Positions 1 through 9,604 are shown, counted from the first letter of the stretch. The stretch is DNA of 64,000 bases from Flavobacteriia bacterium (GCA_947462925.1 CANHQP010000003.1:44340-108339), one strand, 5' to 3'. Notes: generated from the letters alone by a model not told the origin. Translations and numbers: made by a program.

Positions 1-56
1 CAATTCACCTAATTTTTAATTTCTCATTTAAAATGAATAAACAAATGCACTGCAAA

Positions 57-90
57 CAAAAAAGTCGGTTCAATTGAACCGACTTTTTGA
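57..90 (-). terminator. Rho-independent terminator of the CUB/P-domain cargo gene
   Basis: A perfect 11-bp stem (61-71 with 76-86) with a 4-nt AATT loop is flanked by A and T runs. It lies 17 bases past the stop codon of the minus-strand gene that ends at 103, so it fits an intrinsic terminator. The flanking tracts could also make it work on the plus strand. Confidence 0.85.
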
Positions 91-102
91 AAGATCTTTT
101 TA

Positions 103-3015
103 CTACTTTCTTATCAGATGGAAAAACCCTTGCTTGGTAATTTCTTTTCCATTCTTGGTTTCCGCAACCACCGAATAAAAATAAACTCCTTCACTAGCTT
201 CATTTCCATTGACTTTACCATCCCAAGAACCAAACACATTGTCATATTCATACATTAAGGCACCCCATCTATTGAAAATCTGACACTTGAAGGTTTTAAA
301 TCCATTCGGTTGTTGAATTGATGTCCAAACTGGATTCTGCGGATCTCCATCAGGTGTAAAAACATTTGGAAAATCAATTACACATACATCAGCTGTTAAA
401 TAAGCGCTATCAAGGTAAGTGCCACATTCATTTGTGCCAAGAAGTGAATAATATCCTTGATCTGATACAATCGCTTGCGGACCTACCGCTCCAGTACTCC
501 ATACATAACTATCAATAAATCCTAGATCAAATGCACTCATTGTAGCAGGTTCTCCAATACAAGTAACCAAATCTTCTAAACTAAACCATGGATAAGGTGT
601 GAACTTAATTTGAACAGTATCTGTATCGTCACAACCAGACTCAGTATAAATGAATGTATAAGTTCCATAAGTTGTAATTGTTACACTTGTTTGCAATGAA
701 TCTTGATCAGAGAATACTGGCGGAGTAGTAGTTGAAGGACCTCCAATTACTGCCCAATTTCCATCAGGAAAACCTACATTTAAAACCAAACCAATTGAAT
801 CACCACAAACATCTGGATAATCAAATAAATTTGTTTCTGGTTGTGTTGCAATGGTAAAAGTGGTATCATTAGTACATCCCAATAAAGTTGTATAGCTCGC
901 AGTATAAGTACCTTGATACAAGTTAGCTGTAAATAATGTATCTAAATTAGGAAATACCAATCCCCAATGAAATTCAGAAACCTGGGCTGAATCCTTGAAA
1001 ACCAAATATTCAGTTTCAAAAGGACAATTAAAAAAGTCGGAATCAAAATCAAATGGCGGCAATTCAACGACGGTTATCGTAGCAGTATCTTTATCTGTGC
1101 AGGACGTGTCCGAATAGACTAAATTATAAACTCCTGTTGTGGGAAAGGTGAAGGTTGTGTTCACGTTATTAGCCTGAAATGTTGGTGTTCCAGCACTTGA
1201 ATAAAACGACCATTGTCCATCATTTGTACCTGTACTCAAAGTAGATGTGTAAGTGTATTGACAAATTGCTGAAGGAATATTCAAAACAATTGGCTGTTTC
1301 ACGGTAATTGCAACAGTTGTATCATAAAAACATCCATAATCATCTTCTACAACATAAGTATAGCTGTACACTCCAGGTCCTGGAGGTTGCACAGTGATTA
1401 AAGTATCATTCATCCCTGAAATAATTGTTGGATCATTCATCCAATATTCATCAACTACGAAATTGGAATAGCTTTCATTGTTTGGATATAAATCAGAATT
1501 AAAATAGATTCCCCACTGAAAGATATAACCGTCATCAATACCTTGATTATCTTGAACTGTGATTGTCCAATCACCATTTAAAGGACATCCAACAAAACCA
1601 CTTAAAGCACCATCCGGCAAATAAACTCCATTTGGATTCATCGAAGTATTTCCATAATCGTTTACAATAGTATATCCAGCAGTATTTTCATCACAAATAG
1701 TACCCAAGGTTGCATTTGTTTCCGAAAAACAGTATGTCCATACAGGACTTCCTGGCGCACCTCCATCTATATCAGTGTCATTCCCTAAAGAAGTACCAAT
1801 CCCGTTACCACAACCACCTGGAACCAATTGACTCCAACCACCCGGATTTTGATTATATGCATTCATCAAGGAAACTGTTTGCCCATTTGGACAAGTCAAA
1901 ACAATTTCCAAATCTCCTATGTATGAATGCTCGATATCTAAGCAAATTTGTTGTAAATCAGCAGGATCTGTAAAAGTAGTTGTTGCATCAAAATCTGTAA
2001 TGGAAATTGAAGTTGAATACTGCGAACCAGAACCATCAGGCAAGAAGGTCAATCCAGCAAATACACCTCCAAAAAGGAAATTCCCCTCTGGGATTTGAAT
2101 TCCTACAGTATCTGTTGGCGTAACTCCTCCCACTAGATAACCAAGTTCATTGATACAAATAAGGTCATCTACTGGACCAGTACCATTAAAATTTGGCTGT
2201 TGAGAAACCCTGACCTTACAAGTAATTCTATTAATTTGTGGGAAAATATCAGTAATTCTTAGATCTACAAAAAAGCCAGAACGTTGTGTTGGTGTGAACC
2301 AAATTGAATCATTCGGAAATTGTCCAACACCACCACTAATTGACCATTCATAATCACAGTTACCAACATTTTGTGAATACCCAAAACCTACAGATTCAAG
2401 AGAATAAGGAAAAAGAGGTTTAGCGATAAACAAAATTGAATCTCCTAAACAAATATCAACATATCCAGTATCTAAGGGATTCAAAACATTTGCACCAACT
2501 CCATTTCTAAAAGCCTCAATGTGAGGAAAAAATGGTTGAGGTGGATTATCACAAGCAGCATGAGCATCCCAACCTGTACCTTCATTTGCGCCGTCTGAAA
2601 TAAAAACTAAGGTTAAACAACCTGTAGGATTATTTTCAAAAGAAGCCTGCACGAAAACACCTGTCGGATTTGTTGCTGAATTATATGCGCCAATCAATGG
2701 TGATGAAGTATTCGGTCCATCATACACATACAAAGTATCACTTGGATGAATATCAAATGTGTAACCAATATTAACAGCAAATGCGATTGAAACTTTAGAA
2801 CCTTGAGTCAAATCTGGACAAAGTACATACGTCTCATTCATATTTGGCGCATAGTTTCCTGCACCGTCTGTAAAATTCAAGGTTATTGGATTGATTGACC
2901 CACAATCTAATGGGTTAGCTTGATCAAAGTCCGGGCCAGTGATAACTAATTGTGCGTTTACGTTTACAGAAACTAGCGCAATGAAAGCTCCAAAAAATAG
3001 TTTTAACTTTTTCAT
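103..3015 (-). CDS. Secreted T9SS type B cargo with CUB-like and P-domain modules
   Basis: A 970-residue exported protein. Residues 1-21 form a signal peptide ending VNAQ. Residues about 30-155 resemble a CUB domain (LYVYDGPNTSSPLIG, then a conserved CLTLVF strand). Residues about 330-510 look like a proprotein convertase P-domain (CLDIEHSYIGDLEIVL and GDWTITVQDNQGIDDG). PKD/Ig-like strands follow. The last 85 residues match the gliding-motility/T9SS type B sorting tail (NVFTPDGDP, IFNRWGALMYE, SWDGKVNG, GVYFYSV). No peptidase domain is seen, although P-domains usually sit beside one, so an adhesive or structural surface role is an inference. It follows the 118-residue gene after 4 bases and probably shares its promoter. 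It is followed by a strong terminator. Confidence 0.85.
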   Translation of the reverse strand: MKKLKLFFGAFIALVSVNVNAQLVITGPDFDQANPLDCGSINPITLNFTDGAGNYAPNMNETYVLCPDLTQGSKVSIAFAVNIGYTFDIHPSDTLYVYDGPNTSSPLIGAYNSATNPTGVFVQASFENNPTGCLTLVFISDGANEGTGWDAHAACDNPPQPFFPHIEAFRNGVGANVLNPLDTGYVDICLGDSILFIAKPLFPYSLESVGFGYSQNVGNCDYEWSISGGVGQFPNDSIWFTPTQRSGFFVDLRITDIFPQINRITCKVRVSQQPNFNGTGPVDDLICINELGYLVGGVTPTDTVGIQIPEGNFLFGGVFAGLTFLPDGSGSQYSTSISITDFDATTTFTDPADLQQICLDIEHSYIGDLEIVLTCPNGQTVSLMNAYNQNPGGWSQLVPGGCGNGIGTSLGNDTDIDGGAPGSPVWTYCFSETNATLGTICDENTAGYTIVNDYGNTSMNPNGVYLPDGALSGFVGCPLNGDWTITVQDNQGIDDGYIFQWGIYFNSDLYPNNESYSNFVVDEYWMNDPTIISGMNDTLITVQPPGPGVYSYTYVVEDDYGCFYDTTVAITVKQPIVLNIPSAICQYTYTSTLSTGTNDGQWSFYSSAGTPTFQANNVNTTFTFPTTGVYNLVYSDTSCTDKDTATITVVELPPFDFDSDFFNCPFETEYLVFKDSAQVSEFHWGLVFPNLDTLFTANLYQGTYTASYTTLLGCTNDTTFTIATQPETNLFDYPDVCGDSIGLVLNVGFPDGNWAVIGGPSTTTPPVFSDQDSLQTSVTITTYGTYTFIYTESGCDDTDTVQIKFTPYPWFSLEDLVTCIGEPATMSAFDLGFIDSYVWSTGAVGPQAIVSDQGYYSLLGTNECGTYLDSAYLTADVCVIDFPNVFTPDGDPQNPVWTSIQQPNGFKTFKCQIFNRWGALMYEYDNVFGSWDGKVNGNEASEGVYFYSVVAETKNGKEITKQGFFHLIRK

Positions 3016-3019
3016 CGAT

Positions 3020-3376
3020 TTATTTTTTAGAATTTTGGTGGTTTAGTCTCAAAACGAAAAGTGATTTTACAGCTAAAATCTGATCAGAACCTTCAATTTT
3101 GAAGTATTGAGTTTCATTTTCTTTCAATGTAATCCCACATTCCTTAAAAGTTGGAACTTTATTGCCTTTCAACTTTTGCACAGTCCCAGCAAATTTGATT
3201 GATTTATCACCACTATTTTGAATCAAACTTGTCGCATTTTTTAGACAATATTTATCAAAACTTTCAGTAGATTGCTGTTTTGATTCTGTTTTTGAAGGCT
3301 GAATTGCCTTTGAATTTTGACTAAATGTACAAATCGGAAAAACGACCGCACAAAAGATTACGATAAGCTTTATCAT
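3020..3376 (-). CDS. Small exported protein of unknown function
   Basis: A 118-residue protein starting with a signal peptide (MIKLIVIFCAVVFPICTFSQ). The mature part is lysine- and serine-rich, followed by a compact C-terminal region that resembles no family I recognise. It lies 4 bases upstream of the large T9SS cargo gene on the same strand, so the two are very likely cotranscribed and may act together at the cell surface. That link is inferred only from spacing. Confidence 0.7.
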   Translation of the reverse strand: MIKLIVIFCAVVFPICTFSQNSKAIQPSKTESKQQSTESFDKYCLKNATSLIQNSGDKSIKFAGTVQKLKGNKVPTFKECGITLKENETQYFKIEGSDQILAVKSLFVLRLNHQNSKK

Positions 3377-3404
3377 CTTAAAATTGATTTAAATAATTGA
3401 ATAT

Positions 3405-3435
3405 CAAATTTATTTTCAAATATTAGTAGTTTCAA
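3405..3435 (-). promoter_or_regulatory. Bacteroidota-type promoter for the small exported protein/CUB cargo operon
   Basis: On the minus strand a -33 TTG (3433-3435) is separated by 20 bases from TAAATTTG (3405-3412), matching the TTG-N19/20-TAnnTTTG pattern known for Bacteroidota. The expected start of transcription is about 20-25 bases before the ATG at 3376. Confidence 0.6.
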
Positions 3436-3569
3436 CTATTCTCATGAAATCTCAAAAGCAATAGCTGGTTTGGAGACGAAATTAACACAAAAAAAGTTGC
3501 ACAACAATTTTACATCAATTTATATTGATGACAAACTAAATTTTAAGAATTCTACTAAAAATAGATTTT

Positions 3570-4244
3570 TTAATACTGCTTAAAGTAATAAGTGAATCCA
3601 AAACCGAAGGTCATGAATTGTGTGTTTTTACTGAATTCACTTGCAGAGTATCCTCCCGAAGATTTAATTCCCAAGTTGGTAGTATTGAAATCATTTCCCG
3701 AATAAGTGTATCCAACTACAAATCTATAAGATGTAAACTCCCCAGAAGTCAACACTAATCCAATTGTAGGCTCGATGAAAAAAGCGTTATCTACAAATGG
3801 TCCACCGAGGTTCGTTGCGTTTGAATCTGTCGCAAATTGATTTGAATTGTATCCTATTTTTAATCCGTAATCTGTGCCAAAACGCATGGAATGAAATTTT
3901 TCATAGCCAACTTTCACAAACCCACCTGCTGAATGAAAACCTCCTGTTACTTTTTCTGGAACCCTGAATGGATTTACTTTAAAATAATTGTAGTTTGCTC
4001 CGATTCCGAATGCCAAATGATTTTTCAACGTGAATTGATAATACGGGGAAATTCGCACGAGCCCTTGCATCATTGACTGAAAAGCCTTGTTAGAAGTTCC
4101 AACAGGTAAACCGAGTTCGATGGTAAATGAATGTTTAGGTATAATGTCGCCGTAAATATTTTCATCCATATCGTAATCATCTTCTTGAGAATAAGCACTC
4201 ATTGACAAAGCTATACAAGTAACAAACAACCAAATATTTTTCAT
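3570..4244 (-). CDS. Outer-membrane beta-barrel protein, function unknown
   Basis: I place the start at the ATG at 4244 (MKNIWLF), because the upstream in-frame ATG would put charged residues before the signal peptide. The 224-residue product has a signal peptide ending AYSQ, an acidic stretch (EDDYDMDENIYGD), and then alternating hydrophobic strands of about 10 residues. It ends in an aromatic residue pattern (FGFTYYFKQY) typical of outer-membrane barrels. No specific family is recognised. It stands alone between intergenic gaps. Confidence 0.75.
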   Translation of the reverse strand: MKNIWLFVTCIALSMSAYSQEDDYDMDENIYGDIIPKHSFTIELGLPVGTSNKAFQSMMQGLVRISPYYQFTLKNHLAFGIGANYNYFKVNPFRVPEKVTGGFHSAGGFVKVGYEKFHSMRFGTDYGLKIGYNSNQFATDSNATNLGGPFVDNAFFIEPTIGLVLTSGEFTSYRFVVGYTYSGNDFNTTNLGIKSSGGYSASEFSKNTQFMTFGFGFTYYFKQY

Positions 4245-4327
4245 GACTTTATTTATTTTAAATTTCAAAACGTTGAAAACTTAAGTTTTATTAGAAAATC
4301 TACAACTTTTTTTTGGGACAAAAACAA

Positions 4328-6103
4328 TTAATCAACCAATTGCATTCTCTTTAATAAAAAAGACGCATTCATATTTTGACAGATGCCTGATTTCATTCGG
4401 TAATCAAAAAATAAATTTTCTCCTTCAATAGTTGAATCAAAGCAGGCGTTGGTAAATGCCTTACTTTCAATCGATAACTCACACAATGACAAATCATGCG
4501 TTGCTATAATTCCTTTTGCTCCTTTGGATTGTAATTTTTTCAAAAACTTTTTAGAACCTTCTTCTTTGTCTTTGCTATTCGTGCCCTTCAAAATTTCATC
4601 CAACAGAATAAAAACAGCTTGATTTTGATTCAATGCATCCATGATAAACTTCAACCTCATCAATTCAGCATGAAAATAGGAACTTTCATTGGATAAATCG
4701 TCCGATGTTCGCATGCTCGAATAGAGTTTCACTTTGGGAATCTTAGCAATATCCGCAAACACAGGAAATCCAGCATTGGCAAAAACAAAAGTCAATCCTA
4801 AAGACCTTAAAAAGGTACTTTTTCCAGCCATATTGGGACCTGTCAAAATTATGAATTGATTATTTTCATTCATTTCAACTTCATTGGAAATCGCTTTAGC
4901 ACTATTCAACAAAGGATGAATCAAACCGCTGATTTGAATTGACATATCATTTGAAAAATCTGCAAAAGTAGCGTTTGGAGCATTGAATTTAACAGTTGCA
5001 CCTGAAATGTAAACCTCTAGTTTAACCAAAATTTCCTCCCATTCCAAAAATGCATTTTGATACTTCGCTTTCCATTTTTCCAAAGAATTTCTTTGAATTA
5101 AATCCCAAGCAAAAAAGATATTCAATGGTATCGAAATCAATATATTCATTCTTAAATCCAACTGCTTGTTGATATTTAAAAACTTTCTCAAACCTAAAAC
5201 TGCATTTAACTCACCTTTATCAAACTCATTTTTAATAGCTTGCAAAGATTCATTTTCAATCTTCAATTCATTCAATGCTTGAATTTGATCTAACATAACT
5301 GCTGCTTTGGCTGCATATTTACTCACCGATTCAGCTATTACATTTGTAGATTTCACCAATCTTCCAGTAATTGACATGGAAACAGAAATACTAATCCCAA
5401 AAACCATAGATGAAATCAAATCAAAATTATATAATATCAAAGCAGGAATTGAAAATGAGGGAATAACAAATATCATCCACTTCATCCATTTCGGATTGTT
5501 TATTTTTTGATCGAACCAATTTTTAAAACTTTGATTCACTCCTTTTTCGCGGCTATTTATCGAACCAGAAATTCGGAACTTTTGCGTCCAAGAAATTTCT
5601 TGAGACAAAGCTTCAATAATTTGATTATTGTATTTTGGATTTTGGATTCCATCTAGAAGCAAAGATGCTAAAGCATTTTTCCCCTGCGTAGAAACTGTTC
5701 TATTTAAAAATCCAAAAACTCCTTTTGGTGCAAATAAGTCTAAATCGTTAGAAAATGGATGTATTCCACTTTGAAACTCTTTCCCAGCATCAAAACTACT
5801 CCAATCACCATGTAGCGCTAATATTTCATTTTCATTAATTCTTTTAAGTTCTTTCGCTTTTTCAAGTGCTAATTTCGCATCAACAGAAAGAGAAACCATC
5901 ACTAAAAAGGCAGTAATTCCAATAATTAAAACAAGACTAAAAATGAAAGTATTTCCCCAAAAAAGGTAAAGAGCACTTCCAAATATGGCAAAAACAAACA
6001 AACGCAAGAAAGTAAACAACCTCACTTTTTTAAAACTTACTTGAATTAAACTTTCCGCTATTTGAAGTTGTTGTTTGTAAAATGTTTCTGCCTGCATTTT
6101 CAT
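4328..6103 (-). CDS. Membrane-anchored MutS-family ATPase (MutS-related protein)
   Basis: A 591-residue protein whose C-terminal third is a MutS domain V ATPase: Walker A GPNMAGKST at about 422-430, Walker B FILLDE at about 498-503, and the ATHD motif at about 534. It lacks the MutS mismatch-recognition domains. The N-terminus instead carries two adjacent hydrophobic segments (about 30-72), and another pair lies at about 207-245. It is therefore a membrane-associated MutS-like protein rather than a mismatch repair enzyme. Such proteins occur widely in Bacteroidota and their role is unknown. An alternative ATG lies at 6097. Confidence 0.8.
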   Translation of the reverse strand: MKMQAETFYKQQLQIAESLIQVSFKKVRLFTFLRLFVFAIFGSALYLFWGNTFIFSLVLIIGITAFLVMVSLSVDAKLALEKAKELKRINENEILALHGDWSSFDAGKEFQSGIHPFSNDLDLFAPKGVFGFLNRTVSTQGKNALASLLLDGIQNPKYNNQIIEALSQEISWTQKFRISGSINSREKGVNQSFKNWFDQKINNPKWMKWMIFVIPSFSIPALILYNFDLISSMVFGISISVSMSITGRLVKSTNVIAESVSKYAAKAAVMLDQIQALNELKIENESLQAIKNEFDKGELNAVLGLRKFLNINKQLDLRMNILISIPLNIFFAWDLIQRNSLEKWKAKYQNAFLEWEEILVKLEVYISGATVKFNAPNATFADFSNDMSIQISGLIHPLLNSAKAISNEVEMNENNQFIILTGPNMAGKSTFLRSLGLTFVFANAGFPVFADIAKIPKVKLYSSMRTSDDLSNESSYFHAELMRLKFIMDALNQNQAVFILLDEILKGTNSKDKEEGSKKFLKKLQSKGAKGIIATHDLSLCELSIESKAFTNACFDSTIEGENLFFDYRMKSGICQNMNASFLLKRMQLVD

Positions 6104-6200
6104 TGATAATTTAGAGTAAAATTAATCACTTTGTATCATTCACATTGCAAAAATGGATTTATTCTTCGTTTACTTTATTTGTGAAGCCGTCAAACATTAA

Positions 6201-7439
6201 TTAATTCGACACAATAAATTTTCTAGTTAATCTTTTTGTTTCAAAAACCATATGTAGGAAATAAATACCGTCATTGACATTTTCCAAATTAATATCAGAA
6301 ATAAAACCAGCTGACGAAAATATATTTTCCCCTTGTATATCGAACACAAAAACCATGACTATTTCATCTTTATTCCCTGTAAAATCAATTTTAAAATTAC
6401 TTTTTCCTGGATTTGGGAATATGCTTAAATCTGTATCACTGCAAAAGCAATTTTCTATTGAAATTGGACTAAAATTTCTAATCATTCCGTTAAAGTCCGT
6501 CTGTCTCAACCTATAATAAGAAATCCCAAAAAAGCGCATATAATCGACTAATGAGTAATTATTTATTTTAGCAGAATTTCCTGAAGCAAAGACATTTCCA
6601 ACAATAAACCAATCTACCCCATTTTTACTTCTTTCTACTGAAAAGAAATTACTATTATTTTCAGATGCTGTAGACCAATTCAAAGTGATAAAATCATCTC
6701 CACAACTAGCTTTAAAAAAAAGTAAATCAACAGGCAATGGAATAATTGAAGCAAAAATACAATCCGTTGATTTAGTAGCTACAATCTGATCAATTGAAAT
6801 TGCACCAGTTGTTGAATACAATCTTCCTTCTAAATCACCTCCTGAAGCCATTGTAACTGCACCGTTATTTGAGACCATGGTTCCTTTCATTTTTGTTGAT
6901 GCTGCCATAGAAATTGCTCCTTCTACAAGCCAATAAACATTGCATGCTGTTGCACTATTCATAAGTACAACCGCAGCACCAGCGCTAGTGGTGAAAGCTC
7001 CATCAAATTTCAATAGAAAAACGGCACTTGAATCCCCTTCCCCATCCAAAATTAGGTTGCCAGCAAGAGATCCTGCAGCATTAATCAAATAAACACCAGG
7101 AGACAGAACTTCTTCATTTCCAAATACAGGAATGTGAGCTGAATTTGTTGACGCGATGAAAGAAAGTTGATTATAGAAAATATTTAAATCGATTTTTGCC
7201 TGTTCGGTAATTACATCTTCATTATAGAATAAACCTGAAACGTTGGACGTCTCAAAACCACTTATTGCTCCAATATCTGCACCAACATGCCCAGTTAAAG
7301 TGGAAATCCCAACATTACTGACTGCCCCATTGCTGGTAAATATTACAAAATCAAACAAAGTACCGAGATTCAGAACTTGTGCAAAAAGGAAATTTTGAAA
7401 AGTGATAAACACAAGAAAAACAAAATAGAACTTTTTCAT
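6201..7439 (-). CDS. Ice-binding-like (DUF3494) protein with T9SS type A sorting tail
   Basis: The start chosen is the ATG at 7439; a TTG two codons upstream is less likely. The 412-residue product has a signal peptide ending LFAQ. Residues about 25-215 follow the DUF3494 ice-binding fold pattern, with short repeated strands (GHVGADIGAISG, SPGVYLINAAGSLAGNLILD, FLLKFDGAFTTSAGAAVVL, KMKGTMVSNNGAVTMASGG, EGRLYSTTGAISI). A linker (LPVDLLFFKA, then fibronectin-like strands) leads to a C-terminal T9SS type A tail (LSIFPNPGKSNFKI, ending RKFIVSN). Secretion through T9SS is a firm family inference. Ice binding is plausible but unproven, because DUF3494 also serves adhesion. Confidence 0.82.
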   Translation of the reverse strand: MKKFYFVFLVFITFQNFLFAQVLNLGTLFDFVIFTSNGAVSNVGISTLTGHVGADIGAISGFETSNVSGLFYNEDVITEQAKIDLNIFYNQLSFIASTNSAHIPVFGNEEVLSPGVYLINAAGSLAGNLILDGEGDSSAVFLLKFDGAFTTSAGAAVVLMNSATACNVYWLVEGAISMAASTKMKGTMVSNNGAVTMASGGDLEGRLYSTTGAISIDQIVATKSTDCIFASIIPLPVDLLFFKASCGDDFITLNWSTASENNSNFFSVERSKNGVDWFIVGNVFASGNSAKINNYSLVDYMRFFGISYYRLRQTDFNGMIRNFSPISIENCFCSDTDLSIFPNPGKSNFKIDFTGNKDEIVMVFVFDIQGENIFSSAGFISDINLENVNDGIYFLHMVFETKRLTRKFIVSN

Positions 7440-7632
7440 AATCAAACAAATAGAATGAATGGCAATTTACATCTTAATGAAGAAAAGTAATTTCAAATTA
7501 ATCCATTTAAAATCGTTATTTTATAAATAAAAAAAGAAAGTGCAATTTCATAGCTAATGTCTTTTAATGAAGTATTATAGGTGTATCTTCTGCTTTATGT
7601 TAATATTCTTAAAAACTAATGAAGTGAATTTG

Positions 7633-7640
7633 TATTTTTG
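7633..7640 (+). promoter_or_regulatory. Putative -7 box of the SnoaL/GNAT/nitrilase operon
   Basis: TATTTTTG matches TAnnTTTG and sits about 50 bases before the first ATG of the operon. I see no good -33 TTG at the usual distance, so support is partial. Confidence 0.4.
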
Positions 7641-7692
7641 CAGTACTGATAAAATTCAGAGAAAATAAACTTTAAATGAACCTTTTTTGAAA

Positions 7693-8091
7693 ATGACAAA
7701 TCAAGAACTTATTCAACTATATTACAGACACTTCAATGCGCAGAACTGGAATGGAATGCTTTCATTGGTTTCAGATAATATTAGACATGAACCGAATCAA
7801 AGTGAACCTAGACTCGGAATTGAAAAATTCAAAGAATTCTTAAAAAAAATGGATGAATGCTATGAGGAAAAGTTAACTGATATGATTTTTTACTCTGAAG
7901 TGTCTGGACAAAAGTTTGCCTGTGAATTTATTGTAAACGGAAAATACAAAAAAGGTGAAGGAGGACTTCCAACAGCTCATGGGCAATCTTATGTTTTACC
8001 CGCATCCGCTTTTTTGACAGTTGAAAATGGTAAAATCACAAGAGTTGCAACCAACTACAATCTGGAAAAATGGATTGATTTAGTTTCTTAG
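7693..8091 (+). CDS. SnoaL/ketosteroid isomerase-like protein
   Basis: A 132-residue NTF2-like fold protein. The N-terminal helix pattern (LIQLYYRHFNAQNWNGMLSL) and the later strands (ASAFLTVENGKITRVATNYNLEKW) fit the ketosteroid isomerase-related family. The ATG at 7693 is preferred over a TTG two codons upstream. Its stop is one base from the next gene, so it opens a three-gene operon with a GNAT acetyltransferase and a nitrilase-like amidase. The substrate is unknown. Confidence 0.8.
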   Translation: MTNQELIQLYYRHFNAQNWNGMLSLVSDNIRHEPNQSEPRLGIEKFKEFLKKMDECYEEKLTDMIFYSEVSGQKFACEFIVNGKYKKGEGGLPTAHGQSYVLPASAFLTVENGKITRVATNYNLEKWIDLVS

Positions 8092-8092
8092 A

Positions 8093-8692
8093 ATGACTGA
8101 ATTTAAATTCGTTCAAAAAATCGGGAAAGAAATCGAAACTGTTGTCTCTGATTTTGCACAATTGAGAATTACAGTATTTGCTGAATTTCCTTACTTATAT
8201 GATGGAAATCTCGAATATGAAAAAGATTATATTCAAACTTATTCTCAGTCTGAAAAGTCGTTTTTCTTCGGTATTTATTTACAAGATGAATTAGTTGGTG
8301 CCACAACCTGTTTGCCTCTGAGTGATGAAACTGATGAAATCAAAAGGCCTTTTTTTGATGCAAAAATCGATGTAAAGCAAGTTTTCTATTTTGGCGAAAG
8401 CATCATTTTACAAAAATTCAGAGGTCAAGGATTTGGAAAATTGTTTTTTGATGAACGAGAACAATATGCAGCAAAGTTTAAGGAAATTAAATTTACCACT
8501 TTTTGTGCAGTTGAAAGACCTAGCAATCATCCTTTGAAACCAGAAAATTACCGACCAAACGATTTATTTTGGACAAAAAGAAAGTATATCAAAAGACCAG
8601 AATTATCTTGTGAAATGAAATGGCTCGATAAAACCGAAACAACTGAAACATCGAAAAAATTAACTTTCTGGATCAAATCCCTTGAACGATGA
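8093..8692 (+). CDS. GNAT-family N-acetyltransferase
   Basis: A 199-residue protein with a GNAT fold. Motif A is visible as the strand IILQKFRGQGFGKLFFDERE, in which RGQGFGK is the acetyl-CoA pyrophosphate loop. It is preceded by a strand carrying FFGIYLQDELVGATTCLPL. The last four bases overlap the start of the nitrilase-like gene (ATGA), indicating translational coupling. The acceptor substrate cannot be read from the sequence. Confidence 0.85.
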   Translation: MTEFKFVQKIGKEIETVVSDFAQLRITVFAEFPYLYDGNLEYEKDYIQTYSQSEKSFFFGIYLQDELVGATTCLPLSDETDEIKRPFFDAKIDVKQVFYFGESIILQKFRGQGFGKLFFDEREQYAAKFKEIKFTTFCAVERPSNHPLKPENYRPNDLFWTKRKYIKRPELSCEMKWLDKTETTETSKKLTFWIKSLER

Positions 8693-9588
8693 AAATTAGA
8701 ATTGCGAGCGCTCAATATCCAATTTCATTTTTTGAAAGCATTGATAATTGGAAAAAACACGTCAAATCTTGGATTTCAGAGGCTGTAATCCAACAATCCG
8801 AAATTTTATTGTTCCCGGAATATGGTTCGATGGAATTAGTAAGCCTCTTTGATACTGATATCCAACAAAATATTCAAAGACAAGTTGAAAAACTTCAGAC
8901 ACTGTTGCCGAGTTTCATTGAGACTTTTGAAAAATTAGCCATCGAATACCAAATAATTATAATCGCTCCAAGTTTTCCTGTTGCTGAAAATGGGAAAATT
9001 TATAACCGCAGTTTCGTCTTTAGTAAGAATGGAATGATTGGTTTCCAAGATAAATTTTTCATGACCCGATTTGAAAATGAAATCTGGCGAATAGATTCTG
9101 GGAAGAAAAATTTGGCGCTTTTTAAAACAGAGAATTTCACTTTTGGAATTCAAATTTGTTACGACATAGAATTTGCCATTGGTGCTCAAAAGTTAAATCA
9201 AGCAGGTGCTGATTTCATACTTGTGCCAAGTTGCACAGAAACGATTCGAGGAGCATCGCGAGTTCATATTGGTTCAAGAGCGCGTGCCATGGAAAACCAA
9301 TGCTACACAATCGTATCTCAAACAATTGGAAATGCCGAATGGTCGCCTGCGGTGGATATTAATTACGGATTTGCAGCTATATATTCATCGCCAGATGAAA
9401 ATTTACCTGAAGAAGGAATTGTAGCACAAGGAAAGTCGAATGAAATTAGGTGGTTGATTGACGAAATAGATTTGGCAAAAAATGCTCACATTCGAAAAAA
9501 AGGTCAAGTTTTCAATTTTAAAGATCATTCAAAAATGGCGCTTGAATTAAAAAATGAATCCATTGAAATCAAACTTTACCAATTCTAA
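8689..9588 (+). CDS. Carbon-nitrogen hydrolase (nitrilase superfamily amidase)
   Basis: A 299-residue enzyme with the nitrilase-superfamily triad: Glu44 (LLFPEYGSMEL), Lys122 (FQDKFFMTRFE) and Cys157 (GIQICYDIEF). It probably hydrolyses a small amide. It has no signal peptide, so it is cytoplasmic. Its start codon overlaps the stop of the GNAT gene. A GNAT next to a nitrilase suggests acylation and de-acylation of a common small molecule, which is inference only. Confidence 0.88.
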   Translation: MKIRIASAQYPISFFESIDNWKKHVKSWISEAVIQQSEILLFPEYGSMELVSLFDTDIQQNIQRQVEKLQTLLPSFIETFEKLAIEYQIIIIAPSFPVAENGKIYNRSFVFSKNGMIGFQDKFFMTRFENEIWRIDSGKKNLALFKTENFTFGIQICYDIEFAIGAQKLNQAGADFILVPSCTETIRGASRVHIGSRARAMENQCYTIVSQTIGNAEWSPAVDINYGFAAIYSSPDENLPEEGIVAQGKSNEIRWLIDEIDLAKNAHIRKKGQVFNFKDHSKMALELKNESIEIKLYQF

Positions 9589-9604
9589 AATTGATTAAAC
9601 TAAA

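Noticed and set aside
3513..3530. Perfect small palindrome CATCAAT/ATTGATG with a 4-bp loop
   Set aside because: Short, AT-rich and without a T run or a matching regulator; it could be chance.
9206..9424. Alternative plus-strand reading frame inside the nitrilase-like gene
   Set aside because: The triad and full-length fold of the nitrilase frame are intact, so no frameshift is implied.
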